43,551 nt of DNA from NCBI RefSeq assembly GCF_001514285.1, contig NZ_KQ949045.1, forward strand, positions 1 to 43,551. Reading direction: 5' to 3'. The stretch is from Streptomyces sp. DSM 15324 (lineage in GTDB: Bacteria > Actinomycetota > Actinomycetes > Streptomycetales > Streptomycetaceae). The translations under genes were made by a program, and so were the position numbers. The notes below the pieces were generated by a model, which was not told the origin of the DNA, did no database searches, and was given only the letters and a program-made list of their open reading frames with translations. Position 1 is the first letter of the stretch, and every line of letters starts with the position of its first letter. Of this stretch, positions 10,095 through 20,157 are shown in pieces.

Positions 10095-10592
10095 CCGGGA
10101 TGTTCCGCCGCGCTGTGCCCCAAGGGCTCTGACACAGCCTGAATTCGGAGCGAAAGTCCAGCGTCAACCCCGCAGGATCGAATCAAGCCAATCCGCTGTT
10201 CGCCATACATGTGATCGAAATTCGTTGATACGCTCAAGTCCGTCACGGACAGCGATGCGGCCATATGACGAAAATCCAGCAGCTGGCGCACGTGGCCGGT
10301 ACACCAGCTCCGGGTTTCGGCATCATTTGCTTCGCCAGTGCTCAACGGGGGTGTTTTCGTTGATTTTCTTCATCACGGGCGATCTGACTCACCCGTTGAT
10401 TTTCAGGTTCTAGAAAAAAGAACCCATCACACGAGCCGCACACCCATCCCGCGTTCAGCCGCTTCGGCGCACGCTGCGGGTCGCCACACCAAGCCCACCG
10501 GCGGCGCCGTCACACGGCCGACGCCCGAATCACCTCAACCACGCGGCTTCTGCATCACCAGAGGCAAGACCAACGCCGGAAGAGAGGTTCGT
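10095..10592 (+). promoter_or_regulatory. Long AT-rich leader/promoter region of the LmbU-type regulator gene
   Basis: About 500 bp without a convincing gene and clearly richer in A+T than its surroundings, especially 10140-10440. The 11-mer CGTTGATTTTC occurs twice (10358-10368 and 10394-10404, 36 bp apart), and its first seven bases occur again at 10223-10229. A ribosome-binding sequence GAAGAGAGG precedes the ATG at 10593. It probably holds the regulator's promoter and sites for upstream regulators. I cannot place -10 and -35 boxes with confidence. Confidence 0.5.
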
Positions 10593-11234
10593 ATGCAGCA
10601 CTCCGTGGACCGCGCTCAGCGGAACCGCCCGCGTACCAGCGCGCCCCTTCGGAGGAACGGAGCCGATGCGGGGCGGAACGGGAAGGACATCCTCACCACA
10701 CGCGTGGGACTGAGAATTCCCGCCTCCCTGACGTTCGAACGATGGCAGCACGCCGGCTCGCAGATCTCACGGATCGTCGACTCCTCGTCCTGGTGTCTCG
10801 GCGACTGGCTCGTCTACGGCCAGGAGGAGTTCTCCGACCGCTATCTGCGTGCGATCGAGGCCTGCGGACTCGACTACCAGACACTGCGCAACTACGCCTG
10901 GGTCGCCCGCAAGTTCGAACTGAGCCGCCGCCGCGAGACGTTGAGCTTCCAGCACCACGCCGAGGTGAGTTCCCTGCCGCCCAGCGAGCAGGACAAGTGG
11001 CTCGACCTGGCTGACGAGTTCAACTGGTCGCGCAACGAACTGCGCCGGAACATACGCTCCCATCGTCAGCGCGACGGCAAGGGCGAACCGCCGAAGGACT
11101 ACCTCCCCAAGCTCAGCGCCCCGGCCGAACGCGTGCAGCGGTGGCGCAAGGCCGCCGAGCTCGCCGGCGACCAGTTCGAGCAGTGGGTGCTGCGGGCACT
11201 CGACGAGGCCGCGCTGGCCAGCCTTCCCGGGTAG
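10593..11234 (+). CDS. LmbU/NovE-family cluster-situated transcriptional regulator
   Basis: A 213-residue protein resembling LmbU of lincomycin and NovE of novobiocin, a regulator family found inside actinomycete antibiotic clusters. Landmarks: VGLRIPASLTFERW near residue 33, the block SSWCLGDWLVYGQ near residues 58-72, LDYQTLRNYAWVARKFE (helix-turn-helix-like) and a C-terminal EWNxSRNELRR-type segment. The ATG at 10593 is chosen for its GAAGAGAGG ribosome-binding site; longer upstream readings give atypical sequence. Family knowledge: LmbU binds the palindrome CGCCGGCG and activates biosynthetic genes. One such core sits in the divergent promoter at 14166-14189, so the likely targets are the chromophore operon and the type II thioesterase gene. 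No TTA codon is seen in this gene. Confidence 0.85.
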   Translation: MQHSVDRAQRNRPRTSAPLRRNGADAGRNGKDILTTRVGLRIPASLTFERWQHAGSQISRIVDSSSWCLGDWLVYGQEEFSDRYLRAIEACGLDYQTLRNYAWVARKFELSRRRETLSFQHHAEVSSLPPSEQDKWLDLADEFNWSRNELRRNIRSHRQRDGKGEPPKDYLPKLSAPAERVQRWRKAAELAGDQFEQWVLRALDEAALASLPG

Positions 11235-11280
11235 CCCCGGGAGGGCCGGCCGGCGCGGCCCGGTCCCGCCTCGATGTCGG

Positions 11281-11327
11281 GGTGAGATCTCACCGAGACA
11301 GGTGAGGCAGACTGCTTGCCTCACCTG
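11281..11327. terminator. Bidirectional terminator with an adjacent palindrome between convergent genes
   Basis: CAGGTGAGGCA (11299-11309) pairs perfectly with 11317-11327 over a 7-nt loop. It lies between the convergent regulator (stop 11234) and methyltransferase (stop 11350) genes, so it could end both transcripts. Just upstream is a perfect 14-bp palindrome GGTGAGATCTCACC (11281-11294) sharing the GGTGAG word with the stem. Confidence 0.65.
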
Positions 11328-11349
11328 CCCGTCGTCCCTCGGCTTCCGG

Positions 11350-12390
11350 CTACTTCCACGCCCTCAGCACACCGTGCGGCGTCCAGGTCTTGCCGGGAAG
11401 TCGCTCGACGCTCCGGAAGCCGGCGTCCCGCAGCCACGCCTCGTACTGCCCCCAGTGGTAGAGGGTGCTGCTCGGCGCCGGCAGAGTGGCGAAGTAGACG
11501 TTGTCGAGCGCTGCGTACAGCGGTCCGTCCCCGGTGTCGTCGGAGAACGCGTTGAAGATGAGCACCTGCCCGCCCGGGGCCAGACAGTCGAACGCCTTCC
11601 TCAGAAGGGTCACGTTCTCCTGCGGAGACCAGATGACGAGCTGGTTGGCGAACAGTACGCAGTCGTGGCCGGCCGGGAAGTCGTCGGCGAAGATGTCGCC
11701 GGGCCGCACGGAAATACGCCCGTCCAGGCCGCTCTCGGCGATCTTGCGCTGGGCGATGTCGAGGGCCCCCGGCATGTCGACGACCGTGAAGGACGTCCCC
11801 GGGTTCGCCTCCGCCAGGGCGATCGCGTTGACACCGTCACCGCCGCCCACGTCCAGCACCCGGGACACACCGCTCAGATCGGCCCGGTCCACGAGTACCG
11901 GATTGGACAGGCGCGACCAGGATCGCATGCAACGGTAGAACAGCGCCTCCAGTTCCGGCTGTGAGGCCAGCCGGTGGTAGAGATCGTCGCCCTCACCCGG
12001 GATGCTCCGCAGCCCGACGTTCCTGTTCTGCCGCAGCGCCTCCACCAGGTCGCCGGCGGCCGGGATCACGATGCGGTCCTCGAACTCGACGATGTCCTCG
12101 ATGATGCTCCAGCTGCCGTCGGCGATCATCGTCCCGATCAACTCGGCGTTGGTGTAGCGGTCGTTGTCCCGAGAGGTCAGCCCGAGCGACGTCGTGCCCA
12201 GCAAGAGGATCTGCGTCGCCCTCGGTTGAAGCTTCAGGCCGACGGCGATCTGCTCCGCGGTCAGCGGTCCTTCCTCGTGCAGCTGGGTGAAGAGTCCGAG
12301 TTCACAGCCGGCGTGGAGCAGCTGGAAGGCGGAGGCTCCGAAAAGGATCCGGGTCAGTCCGTCGCGGTCGACGGGGCCGGCCTGGGGCAT
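11350..12390 (-). CDS. SAM-dependent methyltransferase, probable chromophore-precursor aromatic methyltransferase
   Basis: A 346-residue enzyme with the layout of the plant-type O-methyltransferase fold: an N-terminal winged-helix dimerisation domain (about 10-90) and a C-terminal Rossmann domain with SAM motif LDVGGGDG at 179-186, VVDMPG near 203-208 and a GGQVLIF strand. The ATG at 12390 has GAGGGAG seven bases upstream; an upstream in-frame extension looks non-coding. It follows the tryptophan dioxygenase gene by 73 bp in the same direction. The same fold includes SibL of sibiromycin, which C-methylates 3-hydroxykynurenine, and SfmM2 of saframycin. I infer methylation of 3-hydroxykynurenine on the way to 4-methyl-3-hydroxyanthranilate. 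O-methylation of a quinoline chromophore is the alternative. It is too large, and of the wrong fold, for an Ecm18-type S-methyltransferase. Confidence 0.8.
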   Translation of the reverse strand: MPQAGPVDRDGLTRILFGASAFQLLHAGCELGLFTQLHEEGPLTAEQIAVGLKLQPRATQILLLGTTSLGLTSRDNDRYTNAELIGTMIADGSWSIIEDIVEFEDRIVIPAAGDLVEALRQNRNVGLRSIPGEGDDLYHRLASQPELEALFYRCMRSWSRLSNPVLVDRADLSGVSRVLDVGGGDGVNAIALAEANPGTSFTVVDMPGALDIAQRKIAESGLDGRISVRPGDIFADDFPAGHDCVLFANQLVIWSPQENVTLLRKAFDCLAPGGQVLIFNAFSDDTGDGPLYAALDNVYFATLPAPSSTLYHWGQYEAWLRDAGFRSVERLPGKTWTPHGVLRAWK

Positions 12391-12463
12391 GATGCGCTCC
12401 CTCGTGGGGTGAGTGGTCGATGAGGTGACAGGGCGGTGAGGTACGGGCGGCCGACCGTGTGCA

Positions 12464-13324
12464 CTACAGGAGCGACCGTACGGACCACAGTTCCGGGAAG
12501 AACCGGTGGCCGCTGATACGCGTGAGCCAGGACACGCCGTCGGTGCCCCCGGTCCCGGGTTTGCCGCCGAGAACACGCTGAACGACCGTGAGGTGGGTGT
12601 ACCGCCACCGGGCGAAGGACTCGGCGACGTCGGTCAGGGCCTCGCCGAGCAGGAACAGGCTGTGGTGCTCGGCGCTGTTCTCGTACACCTCACGCCAGGC
12701 CTGCTCGACACTGTCATGAGGTTCGTACGGCGCCTCGCGCGGACGCGACAGAACGGCGTCCGCGACGGGCAGACCGCGGCGGCGCAGCAGGGCCAGCGCC
12801 GCGTCGTACAGGCTCGCCTCGTACAACTGCCGGTACACCGCCTCGTAGCTGGACGCATGACGGTGCGGCACGACCATCTGCGGGTTCTTGTTGCCGAGGA
12901 GGAATTCGAGGCGGCGGTACGAGGCGGACTGAAAACCCGAGGCAGTGCCCAGGACGTCACGGAACTCGGCGAATTCCACCGGTGTCATCGCGCTGAAGAA
13001 ATCCCAGGACGACAACGCAACCTGCTGTACACGGGTGGCCCGGCGCAGTGTCCACAACGCGGCATCCGCATCGTCGTCGGACAACCGGTCCCGGGCCGCC
13101 GTGAATTCTGTGCACAGGAGTTTGAAGAGCAGCTCCATGACCTGGCTCATGACGATGAAGCCGGGCTCGGTGGCCGCCGGGGTCCGGGGATGCTGGAGCG
13201 CGAGAAGGGCATCCATCTCCGCGTACTCGGCGTATGCCGTGGGGGGTCCGCCGACCTCGCCGCCGTAGGGGCAGCGACTCCCTCCCGTGCGGTCCAGGTC
13301 CTCGCCCGGTTGCACGGAGGTCAT
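12464..13324 (-). CDS. Tryptophan 2,3-dioxygenase (pathway-specific)
   Basis: A haem enzyme that opens the indole ring of tryptophan to N-formylkynurenine. The 286-residue product carries family landmarks: the N-terminal Y-x-E-Y-x-x-M-x-x-L-L-x-L-Q-H-P segment, FQSASYRRLEFLLGNKN, and the C-terminal RWRYTHLTVVQRVLGGKPGT stretch with the expected proximal haem-ligand histidine, followed by a GTGGTDGVSWL loop. Its ATG overlaps the stop of the upstream gene (ATGA, 13321-13324), so translation is coupled. Placement beside an NRPS and a methyltransferase points to chromophore supply rather than catabolism, like the TDO isoforms of the actinomycin, thiocoraline and echinomycin clusters. Formamidase, hydroxylase and kynureninase genes are not in this window and presumably lie beyond its left edge. 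Confidence 0.93.
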   Translation of the reverse strand: MTSVQPGEDLDRTGGSRCPYGGEVGGPPTAYAEYAEMDALLALQHPRTPAATEPGFIVMSQVMELLFKLLCTEFTAARDRLSDDDADAALWTLRRATRVQQVALSSWDFFSAMTPVEFAEFRDVLGTASGFQSASYRRLEFLLGNKNPQMVVPHRHASSYEAVYRQLYEASLYDAALALLRRRGLPVADAVLSRPREAPYEPHDSVEQAWREVYENSAEHHSLFLLGEALTDVAESFARWRYTHLTVVQRVLGGKPGTGGTDGVSWLTRISGHRFFPELWSVRSLL

Positions 13325-14010
13325 TCGGCACGCCCCCGAGGCTGCGGCGCGCGGGGTTCGGGGGAGTCCGTCGGCGGCGGGGCACCGGTTCCGTGCAGGG
13401 CCAGCGCCTTGTGATACGCCGTCATCAGCAGGGGACCGGCACCGTCCGAACCGGACCGGTACCGCTCGCCGAAACGCCGGTGGTACTGGGCGAACCAGTC
13501 CGCCCGCTCCCCGAGGAAGAGGATGTCGTGCACGGCGATCGCCCGCACCGCGACCAGCGGAACGGGTGACCGGCTCACCATGAAGGCCGGGTTGCGGGCC
13601 GCGGGTTCGTCACACTCCGGATGGAACTGACCGATCATCAGCCCCCGTTCGACGGTCTCGGTCTTGACCTGCGCATGCGCCTCGTCAAGCATCCCGAACG
13701 CCTCGTGCGGCAGGTCCGGCAGCACGATGAGCAGCGCCCGGAGCGCCGCGTTCGACGTCTGCCAGTCGAACTGCTCGAACTCGTCCAGGCCGCAGCGGAT
13801 GATCTCTTTGAGCAACGAGAGGCTGGCGGCCGGACCCACCAGCCGCACCACCGTCTCGACAGCGTCGGCCCGTCGGGCGGGCATCACGAACGGGCAGACC
13901 GCGCCGGACCGGCCGAGCTGCTCGTGGGGCTGGGTTATATAGGAATCCAGCCATTCGTCGACGCTGTCGAGGGCTTTCCCGACGTCGACTGCCAACACAT
14001 CGATTGACAC
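13321..14010 (-). CDS. DUF6875-like protein, coupled to tryptophan dioxygenase
   Basis: A 229-residue protein of unknown function that I believe resembles the DUF6875 family. Visible features: GAVCPFVMPARR near residues 36-47; a conserved-looking core with GLMIGQFHPECDEP, NPAFMVSRSPVPLVAVRAIAVHDILFLGER split by short turns; and a disordered Pro-rich C-terminus. The His-x-x-Cys in QFHPEC and the later His-Asp could bind a metal or haem, but nothing proves it. I chose GTG at 14010 because GGAGGG lies about 11 bases upstream and longer starts give arginine/serine-rich non-coding-looking sequence. A second GTG at 13998 is possible. It is the first gene of the operon ending with the dioxygenase and methyltransferase. 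A role in kynurenine oxidation or chromophore handling is a guess. Confidence 0.7.
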   Translation of the reverse strand: MSIDVLAVDVGKALDSVDEWLDSYITQPHEQLGRSGAVCPFVMPARRADAVETVVRLVGPAASLSLLKEIIRCGLDEFEQFDWQTSNAALRALLIVLPDLPHEAFGMLDEAHAQVKTETVERGLMIGQFHPECDEPAARNPAFMVSRSPVPLVAVRAIAVHDILFLGERADWFAQYHRRFGERYRSGSDGAGPLLMTAYHKALALHGTGAPPPTDSPEPRAPQPRGRAE

Positions 14011-14332
14011 TGCTGTCGATTCCCTCCGACGGCACCATGAAGAAATGGGCGCGGGTATTTTGTCGTGCGTGCCCCGCACCGATTTATTGGCTGACGAAAC
14101 CATATCGGCGGCCAGAAAGAAGCATCAAGGAATTCGGTCCCCCGACCCACGACCGGGAATGCCTTGTGTGTCCCGCCGGCGGGACACACCGGCACGGTGT
14201 CCGGGGCGGGACCTGCCCGCGGCTCACCCCTGGTGAATCCGGCCGGCTCGGCCAGACTGGGTGACCGATACGTACGGCCGCGCACCATGGAACGGCCCTG
14301 CCCACCCCGCCCCGAATCACCTCGGAGAACAC
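14011..14332. promoter_or_regulatory. Divergent promoter region with a 24-bp perfect palindrome (candidate LmbU-type operator)
   Basis: The 322-bp gap separates the minus-strand chromophore operon from the plus-strand type II thioesterase gene. At its centre, 14166-14189 is a perfect 24-bp palindrome with half-site GTGTGTCCCGCC. Its middle eight bases (14174-14181) are CGCCGGCG, the sequence published as the LmbU binding motif. The palindrome is 156 bp from one start codon and 144 bp from the other. An AT-richer stretch at 14050-14110 may hold promoter elements of the minus-strand operon. I see no gene here. Confidence 0.6.
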
Positions 14333-15094
14333 GTGCTCATCCCGGTCAATCCCTGGATCCGCAGCTTCGGGCTGGCACCGACCGCGCCCGTGCAGCTCCT
14401 GTGCTTCCCCCATGCCGGCGGCGTCGCGGCCTTCTACGGGCCGTTGGCGGCGGCGCTCGCTCCCGAGGTCGACATCCTCGCCGTCCAGTACCCGGGCCGC
14501 CAAGACCGCTTCCAGGAGCGGCTCGTGGACAGCGTCACCGAGCTGGCCGACGGCATCGCCGAGGCGGTGCGTCCGCTCCTGCACCGGCCCACGTCCCTCC
14601 TCGGCCACAGCATGGGGGCCGCCGTGGCCTACGAGGTGGCGCTCCGGCTGGAGGCACGGGCCCAGGCGTTGCGGACCCTCTTCGTCTCCGGCCAGCGGAC
14701 TCCCTCGGCCGACCGGGACAACGGCATCCACGCCCTCCCCGACGACCGGCTGGCCGCGGAGCTGCGCCGCCTGGGCGCGACGGACCCGGACATCCTCGCC
14801 GACCGTGACCTGCTCGATGTGCTGCTGCCGACCATCCGGGCCGACTACCGGGCCATCGAGACCTATCGCCGTGCGGACGCGCCTCCCCTCGACTGTCCGG
14901 TCGTCGCCCTCACCGGCACCGCCGATCCGTACGTCACGGTGCCGGAGGCCGCCGGCTGGGCGAACCTCACCCGCCGCGACTTCGCGTTCCACGAACTGCC
15001 CGGCGGCCACTTCTTCCTCGACGCACAGCGTGACCGGGTGTGCGAGATCCTGCGCGCCCGCCTCACGTTCTCCGCCGCGGCCGAACGCCCCTGA
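14333..15094 (+). CDS. Type II thioesterase
   Basis: A 253-residue alpha/beta hydrolase that removes wrongly loaded or stalled acyl groups from NRPS carrier domains. Motifs: FPHAGG near the N-terminus, VQYPGRQDR, the nucleophile elbow LGHSMG (catalytic Ser), a likely Asp in TGTADPYV and a His in LPGGHFFL. The GTG at 14333 is preferred because GGAG lies six bases upstream and the resulting protein begins at the usual family position; an ATG at 14261 would add 24 poorly conserved residues. It stands alone on the plus strand, divergent from the chromophore operon and convergent with the UvrA-like gene 67 bp away. Confidence 0.92.
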   Translation: MLIPVNPWIRSFGLAPTAPVQLLCFPHAGGVAAFYGPLAAALAPEVDILAVQYPGRQDRFQERLVDSVTELADGIAEAVRPLLHRPTSLLGHSMGAAVAYEVALRLEARAQALRTLFVSGQRTPSADRDNGIHALPDDRLAAELRRLGATDPDILADRDLLDVLLPTIRADYRAIETYRRADAPPLDCPVVALTGTADPYVTVPEAAGWANLTRRDFAFHELPGGHFFLDAQRDRVCEILRARLTFSAAAERP

Positions 15095-15161
15095 CACCGG
15101 CCGACTCCGAGGGCGTCACACCAGCGCGCGGCGCCCGTCTCACGGCGTTCGCGGGGCCGTA

Positions 15162-17474
<2,313 letters not shown>

Positions 17475-17534
17475 CTTGTCTCCCTTTTTCACCTGGGGGC
17501 GCCTTCGCGCTCTCCGACACCGTCACCACGGTCG

Positions 17535-17540
17535 ATCTAA
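17535..17540 (-). promoter_or_regulatory. Possible -10 box of the UvrA-like gene
   Basis: On the minus strand this reads TTAGAT, close to an actinomycete -10 element, and lies about 60 bases before the start codon inside the 157-bp gap behind the redox gene. No good -35 box sits at 17-18 bp. The gap suggests an independent transcript for the resistance gene. Confidence 0.3.
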
Positions 17541-17631
17541 CCAGGTTGCAGGCGTGGGTCGTTGTCATGAGAGGGCGATCCGGAACAGGTCGAACCCAGA
17601 TGCGCAGACGAGTGACGTCGGCCGCCGTTCC

Positions 17632-19446
17632 TCATGCGAGCCAGGCGGACTCCTTGTCGCGTATGCGGGGGGAGACGTCCGAGTGGCCCGAGACAGCTGA
17701 CGTGCCCGTGGTGCCGGGTACGGCCGAGTGCCCCAGGTGCCGGTGCACGAAGTGGATGGCCATGGCGCCCTCGCCGGCCGCGGAGGCCACCCGCTTCACC
17801 GAGCCGCTGCGGACGTCCCCCACCGCGAAGACCCCGGGCAGGCCGGCCTCCAGGGTCATGCACGAGCGCCCGCGGCCGTGCCACACCTCGGGGTGGGCGC
17901 AGGCTTCCTGGGCCTCCGGCCCGGTGAGGACGAAGCCGCGGGAGTCGAGGGCGAGGGTGCCGGCGAGCCACGCGGTGTGAGGGTCGGCGCCGGTGAAGAC
18001 GAACAGACTCCGTGCCGCGAGACGGCGGTGCCCGCCCGTGCGGTTGTCGACCACGTCGAGCTCCTCCAGCACGTCCCGGCCGATGACCTCGGTGACCTCG
18101 GTGTGCAGCATGACCTCCACCCCCGGATGGCGCTCGACCTGGTCGACCAGGTAGCGGGACATGTGGGTCTCAAGGCCGGCTCCTCGGACCAGCAGGCGCA
18201 CCTTCGGCGCGTACCCGGCGAGGAACAGCACCGCCTGGCCCGCCGAGTTGCCTCCGCCGACGACGGCCACCGGGTCGGTGCGGCACTGCTGGGCCTCGTA
18301 GACGGTCGCCGAGTAGTGCACGCTCGTTCCCTCCAGGCGTTCGATGCCGGGCACCCGGAGCCGACGGTAGCGGGCCCCCATGGCCAGGACGACGGCGCGG
18401 GCGGCGATCTCGGTGCCGTCGGCGAACGCCATGACGTAGTGGTCGTCGTCCTTGGGACGGAGACCGGTCGCCTCCAGCGGAAGGCTCATCCTGGCGCCGA
18501 ACTTGTCGGCCTGGAGCACGGCGCGTTCGGTGAGTTCGGCGCCGGAGATGCCGGAGGGGAAGCCGAGCAGATTTTCGATGCGCGACGACGTGCCGGCCTG
18601 ACCGCCGGTGGCCATCGCCTCCACCACCGTGGTGCTCAGGCCCTCGGAGGCGGCGTAGACCGCGGCAGCGAGGCCGGCGGGTCCGGAGCCCACGATGAGG
18701 ACGTCGCCGTGACGGTTTCCGGCGGGCAGTGACGGCAGGCCGATGAGCCGGGCCAGTTCCGCGTTGCCGGGGTTGCGCAGCAGGGTGGTGTCCCGCCAGA
18801 TGACGAGGGGTGTCTCCGCCGGGCCGACGCCGAAGCGGCGCAGCAGCTCCTCGGCCTCCTCGTCGGTCTCCAGGTCGATCCAGCGGTGCGGCAGCCGGTT
18901 GCGGACCGCGAACTCGCGCAGCCGTCTGGTGTCGGGCGAGTAGCGCGAGCCGATGATGCGGAAGCCGGCGCCCTGTCCGACGAGCAGCGCGCGACGGCAC
19001 AGACAGGCGCGCAGCACGATGTCCCCGATGGTGGAGTCCTGGGACACCAGGCGGCGCAACCGGTCCAAGGGGACGACGAGGACCTCGCCCGGCTCCCTGG
19101 CGACGGCGGTGTAGAAGGCCACTTGTCCGTGCAGCAGGCCGAGTTCGCCGATGAAGCGACCGGGACCGTGCACGCGCAGCACGTGCTCCTCGGGAGTGCC
19201 GTGATTCTCTACGACGGCGACGGTACCGCTGAGGACGACCAAGAACGTCTCGCAGCGCTCCCCTTCCCGGATCAGCACATCGTCCGCAGCCATGGTCCGG
19301 CGTTGCCCGTGCTCCGCCAGACGCGCCGTCTGGTCCTCCGTGAGGCGCGGATACGCGCCGTAGACGTCCGGGGTCTCCCAGAAGGCGGCCGCGTCCGCCT
19401 TCTCCGGCACCGGTTCTTCGCCCGGCAGCGACTGAGCGCCGGACAT
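17632..19446 (-). CDS. Cyclic-nucleotide-binding / glutaredoxin-like / thioredoxin-reductase-like flavoprotein
   Basis: A 604-residue three-part protein. Residues about 40-145 form a cyclic-nucleotide-binding (CAP-type) domain with GPGRFIGELGLL. Residues about 160-237 resemble a glutaredoxin fold (IIGSRYSPDTRRL, then TPLVIWRD) with SRYS where CxxC is expected. Residues about 247-580 are a thioredoxin-reductase-like unit with FAD motif GSGPAG (252-257), NAD(P) motif GGGNSA (397-402) and GVFAVGDVRSG near the end. The reductase lacks the usual CATC: the matching stretch reads HYSATVYEAQQC (377-388). Classical thioredoxin reduction is therefore doubtful. The start at 19446 overlaps the previous stop by one base (TGATG). 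It is the last gene of the chaperone operon. Second-messenger-gated NAD(P)H oxidoreductase is my best description; the substrate is unknown. Confidence 0.85.
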   Translation of the reverse strand: MSGAQSLPGEEPVPEKADAAAFWETPDVYGAYPRLTEDQTARLAEHGQRRTMAADDVLIREGERCETFLVVLSGTVAVVENHGTPEEHVLRVHGPGRFIGELGLLHGQVAFYTAVAREPGEVLVVPLDRLRRLVSQDSTIGDIVLRACLCRRALLVGQGAGFRIIGSRYSPDTRRLREFAVRNRLPHRWIDLETDEEAEELLRRFGVGPAETPLVIWRDTTLLRNPGNAELARLIGLPSLPAGNRHGDVLIVGSGPAGLAAAVYAASEGLSTTVVEAMATGGQAGTSSRIENLLGFPSGISGAELTERAVLQADKFGARMSLPLEATGLRPKDDDHYVMAFADGTEIAARAVVLAMGARYRRLRVPGIERLEGTSVHYSATVYEAQQCRTDPVAVVGGGNSAGQAVLFLAGYAPKVRLLVRGAGLETHMSRYLVDQVERHPGVEVMLHTEVTEVIGRDVLEELDVVDNRTGGHRRLAARSLFVFTGADPHTAWLAGTLALDSRGFVLTGPEAQEACAHPEVWHGRGRSCMTLEAGLPGVFAVGDVRSGSVKRVASAAGEGAMAIHFVHRHLGHSAVPGTTGTSAVSGHSDVSPRIRDKESAWLA

Positions 19447-19709
19447 CAGACGAACGCCTCGTGTACGTAGCACCAGCGCCATTCCTCGCCGGGCTGGAAC
19501 GACTGCACGACCGGATGGGCGACGGCAGCCGCGTGCCGGCGCGCGTGCTTGTGGGGCGAGGAGTCGCAGCAGCCGACGTGCCCGCAGGTCAGGCAGAGCC
19601 TCAGGTGGACCCACGGGGAGCCGAGCATCAGACACTCCTGACACCCTTCTGGGGTCAGCGGCCGGACCGGCCGGACGAGCGCGAGGTGGGGGTCTGCGTG
19701 CAGGGTCAT
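19446..19709 (-). CDS. UBP-type zinc finger protein
   Basis: An 87-residue protein that is almost entirely one zf-UBP domain: CQECL, then LCLTCGHVGCCDS, HKHARRH, HPVVQSF and the ending GEEWRWCYVHEAF. In eukaryotes this fold binds the C-terminal Gly-Gly of ubiquitin. In bacteria the ligand is unknown, although actinobacterial Pup also offers a flexible tail. It starts five bases after the thioredoxin gene and overlaps the next start by one base, so the three redox-end genes are surely cotranslated. The start at 19709 is preceded by a weak AAAGGG. Confidence 0.88.
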   Translation of the reverse strand: MTLHADPHLALVRPVRPLTPEGCQECLMLGSPWVHLRLCLTCGHVGCCDSSPHKHARRHAAAVAHPVVQSFQPGEEWRWCYVHEAFV

Positions 19710-19714
19710 CCGGA

Positions 19715-20157
19715 TCACCCTTTCCGGGCGGTGATCGACTGTTCCACCCACTGGCGGAGAGCGGGGGCGGGCGCCGCTCCCGCCTGCCGGGCGACCGTCT
19801 CGCCCTTGTGGAGGATCAGCAGGGTCGGTACGGCCTGGACCGCGAAACGCCGTGACAGTCGCGGGTTCTTGTCGACGTCGACCTTGACGAGTTTGATGCG
19901 GCCGGCGAGATCGGTGGCGACCTTCTCCAGTGCGGGGCTGACCATGCGGCAGGGGCCGCACCAGGTGGCCCACAGGTCGACCACGACGGGGACGTCGGCC
20001 CGCTCGGCGACCTCGGTGAAGTCGTCGTCGCCCGCGTCAACCATCCACGGCAGGGGCTGCTTGCAGTGGCCGCACCTGGGGCGGCCCTCCGCGGCCACGG
20101 GCACCCGGTTGGTGCGCCCGCAGTGGGGACAACCGACGGTCGTCGCCTGCATCGTGC

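Noticed and set aside
11350..12390. Ecm18-type S-methyltransferase for thioacetal formation
   Set aside because: The protein is 346 residues with an N-terminal dimerisation domain of the O-methyltransferase fold, not the small single-domain type.
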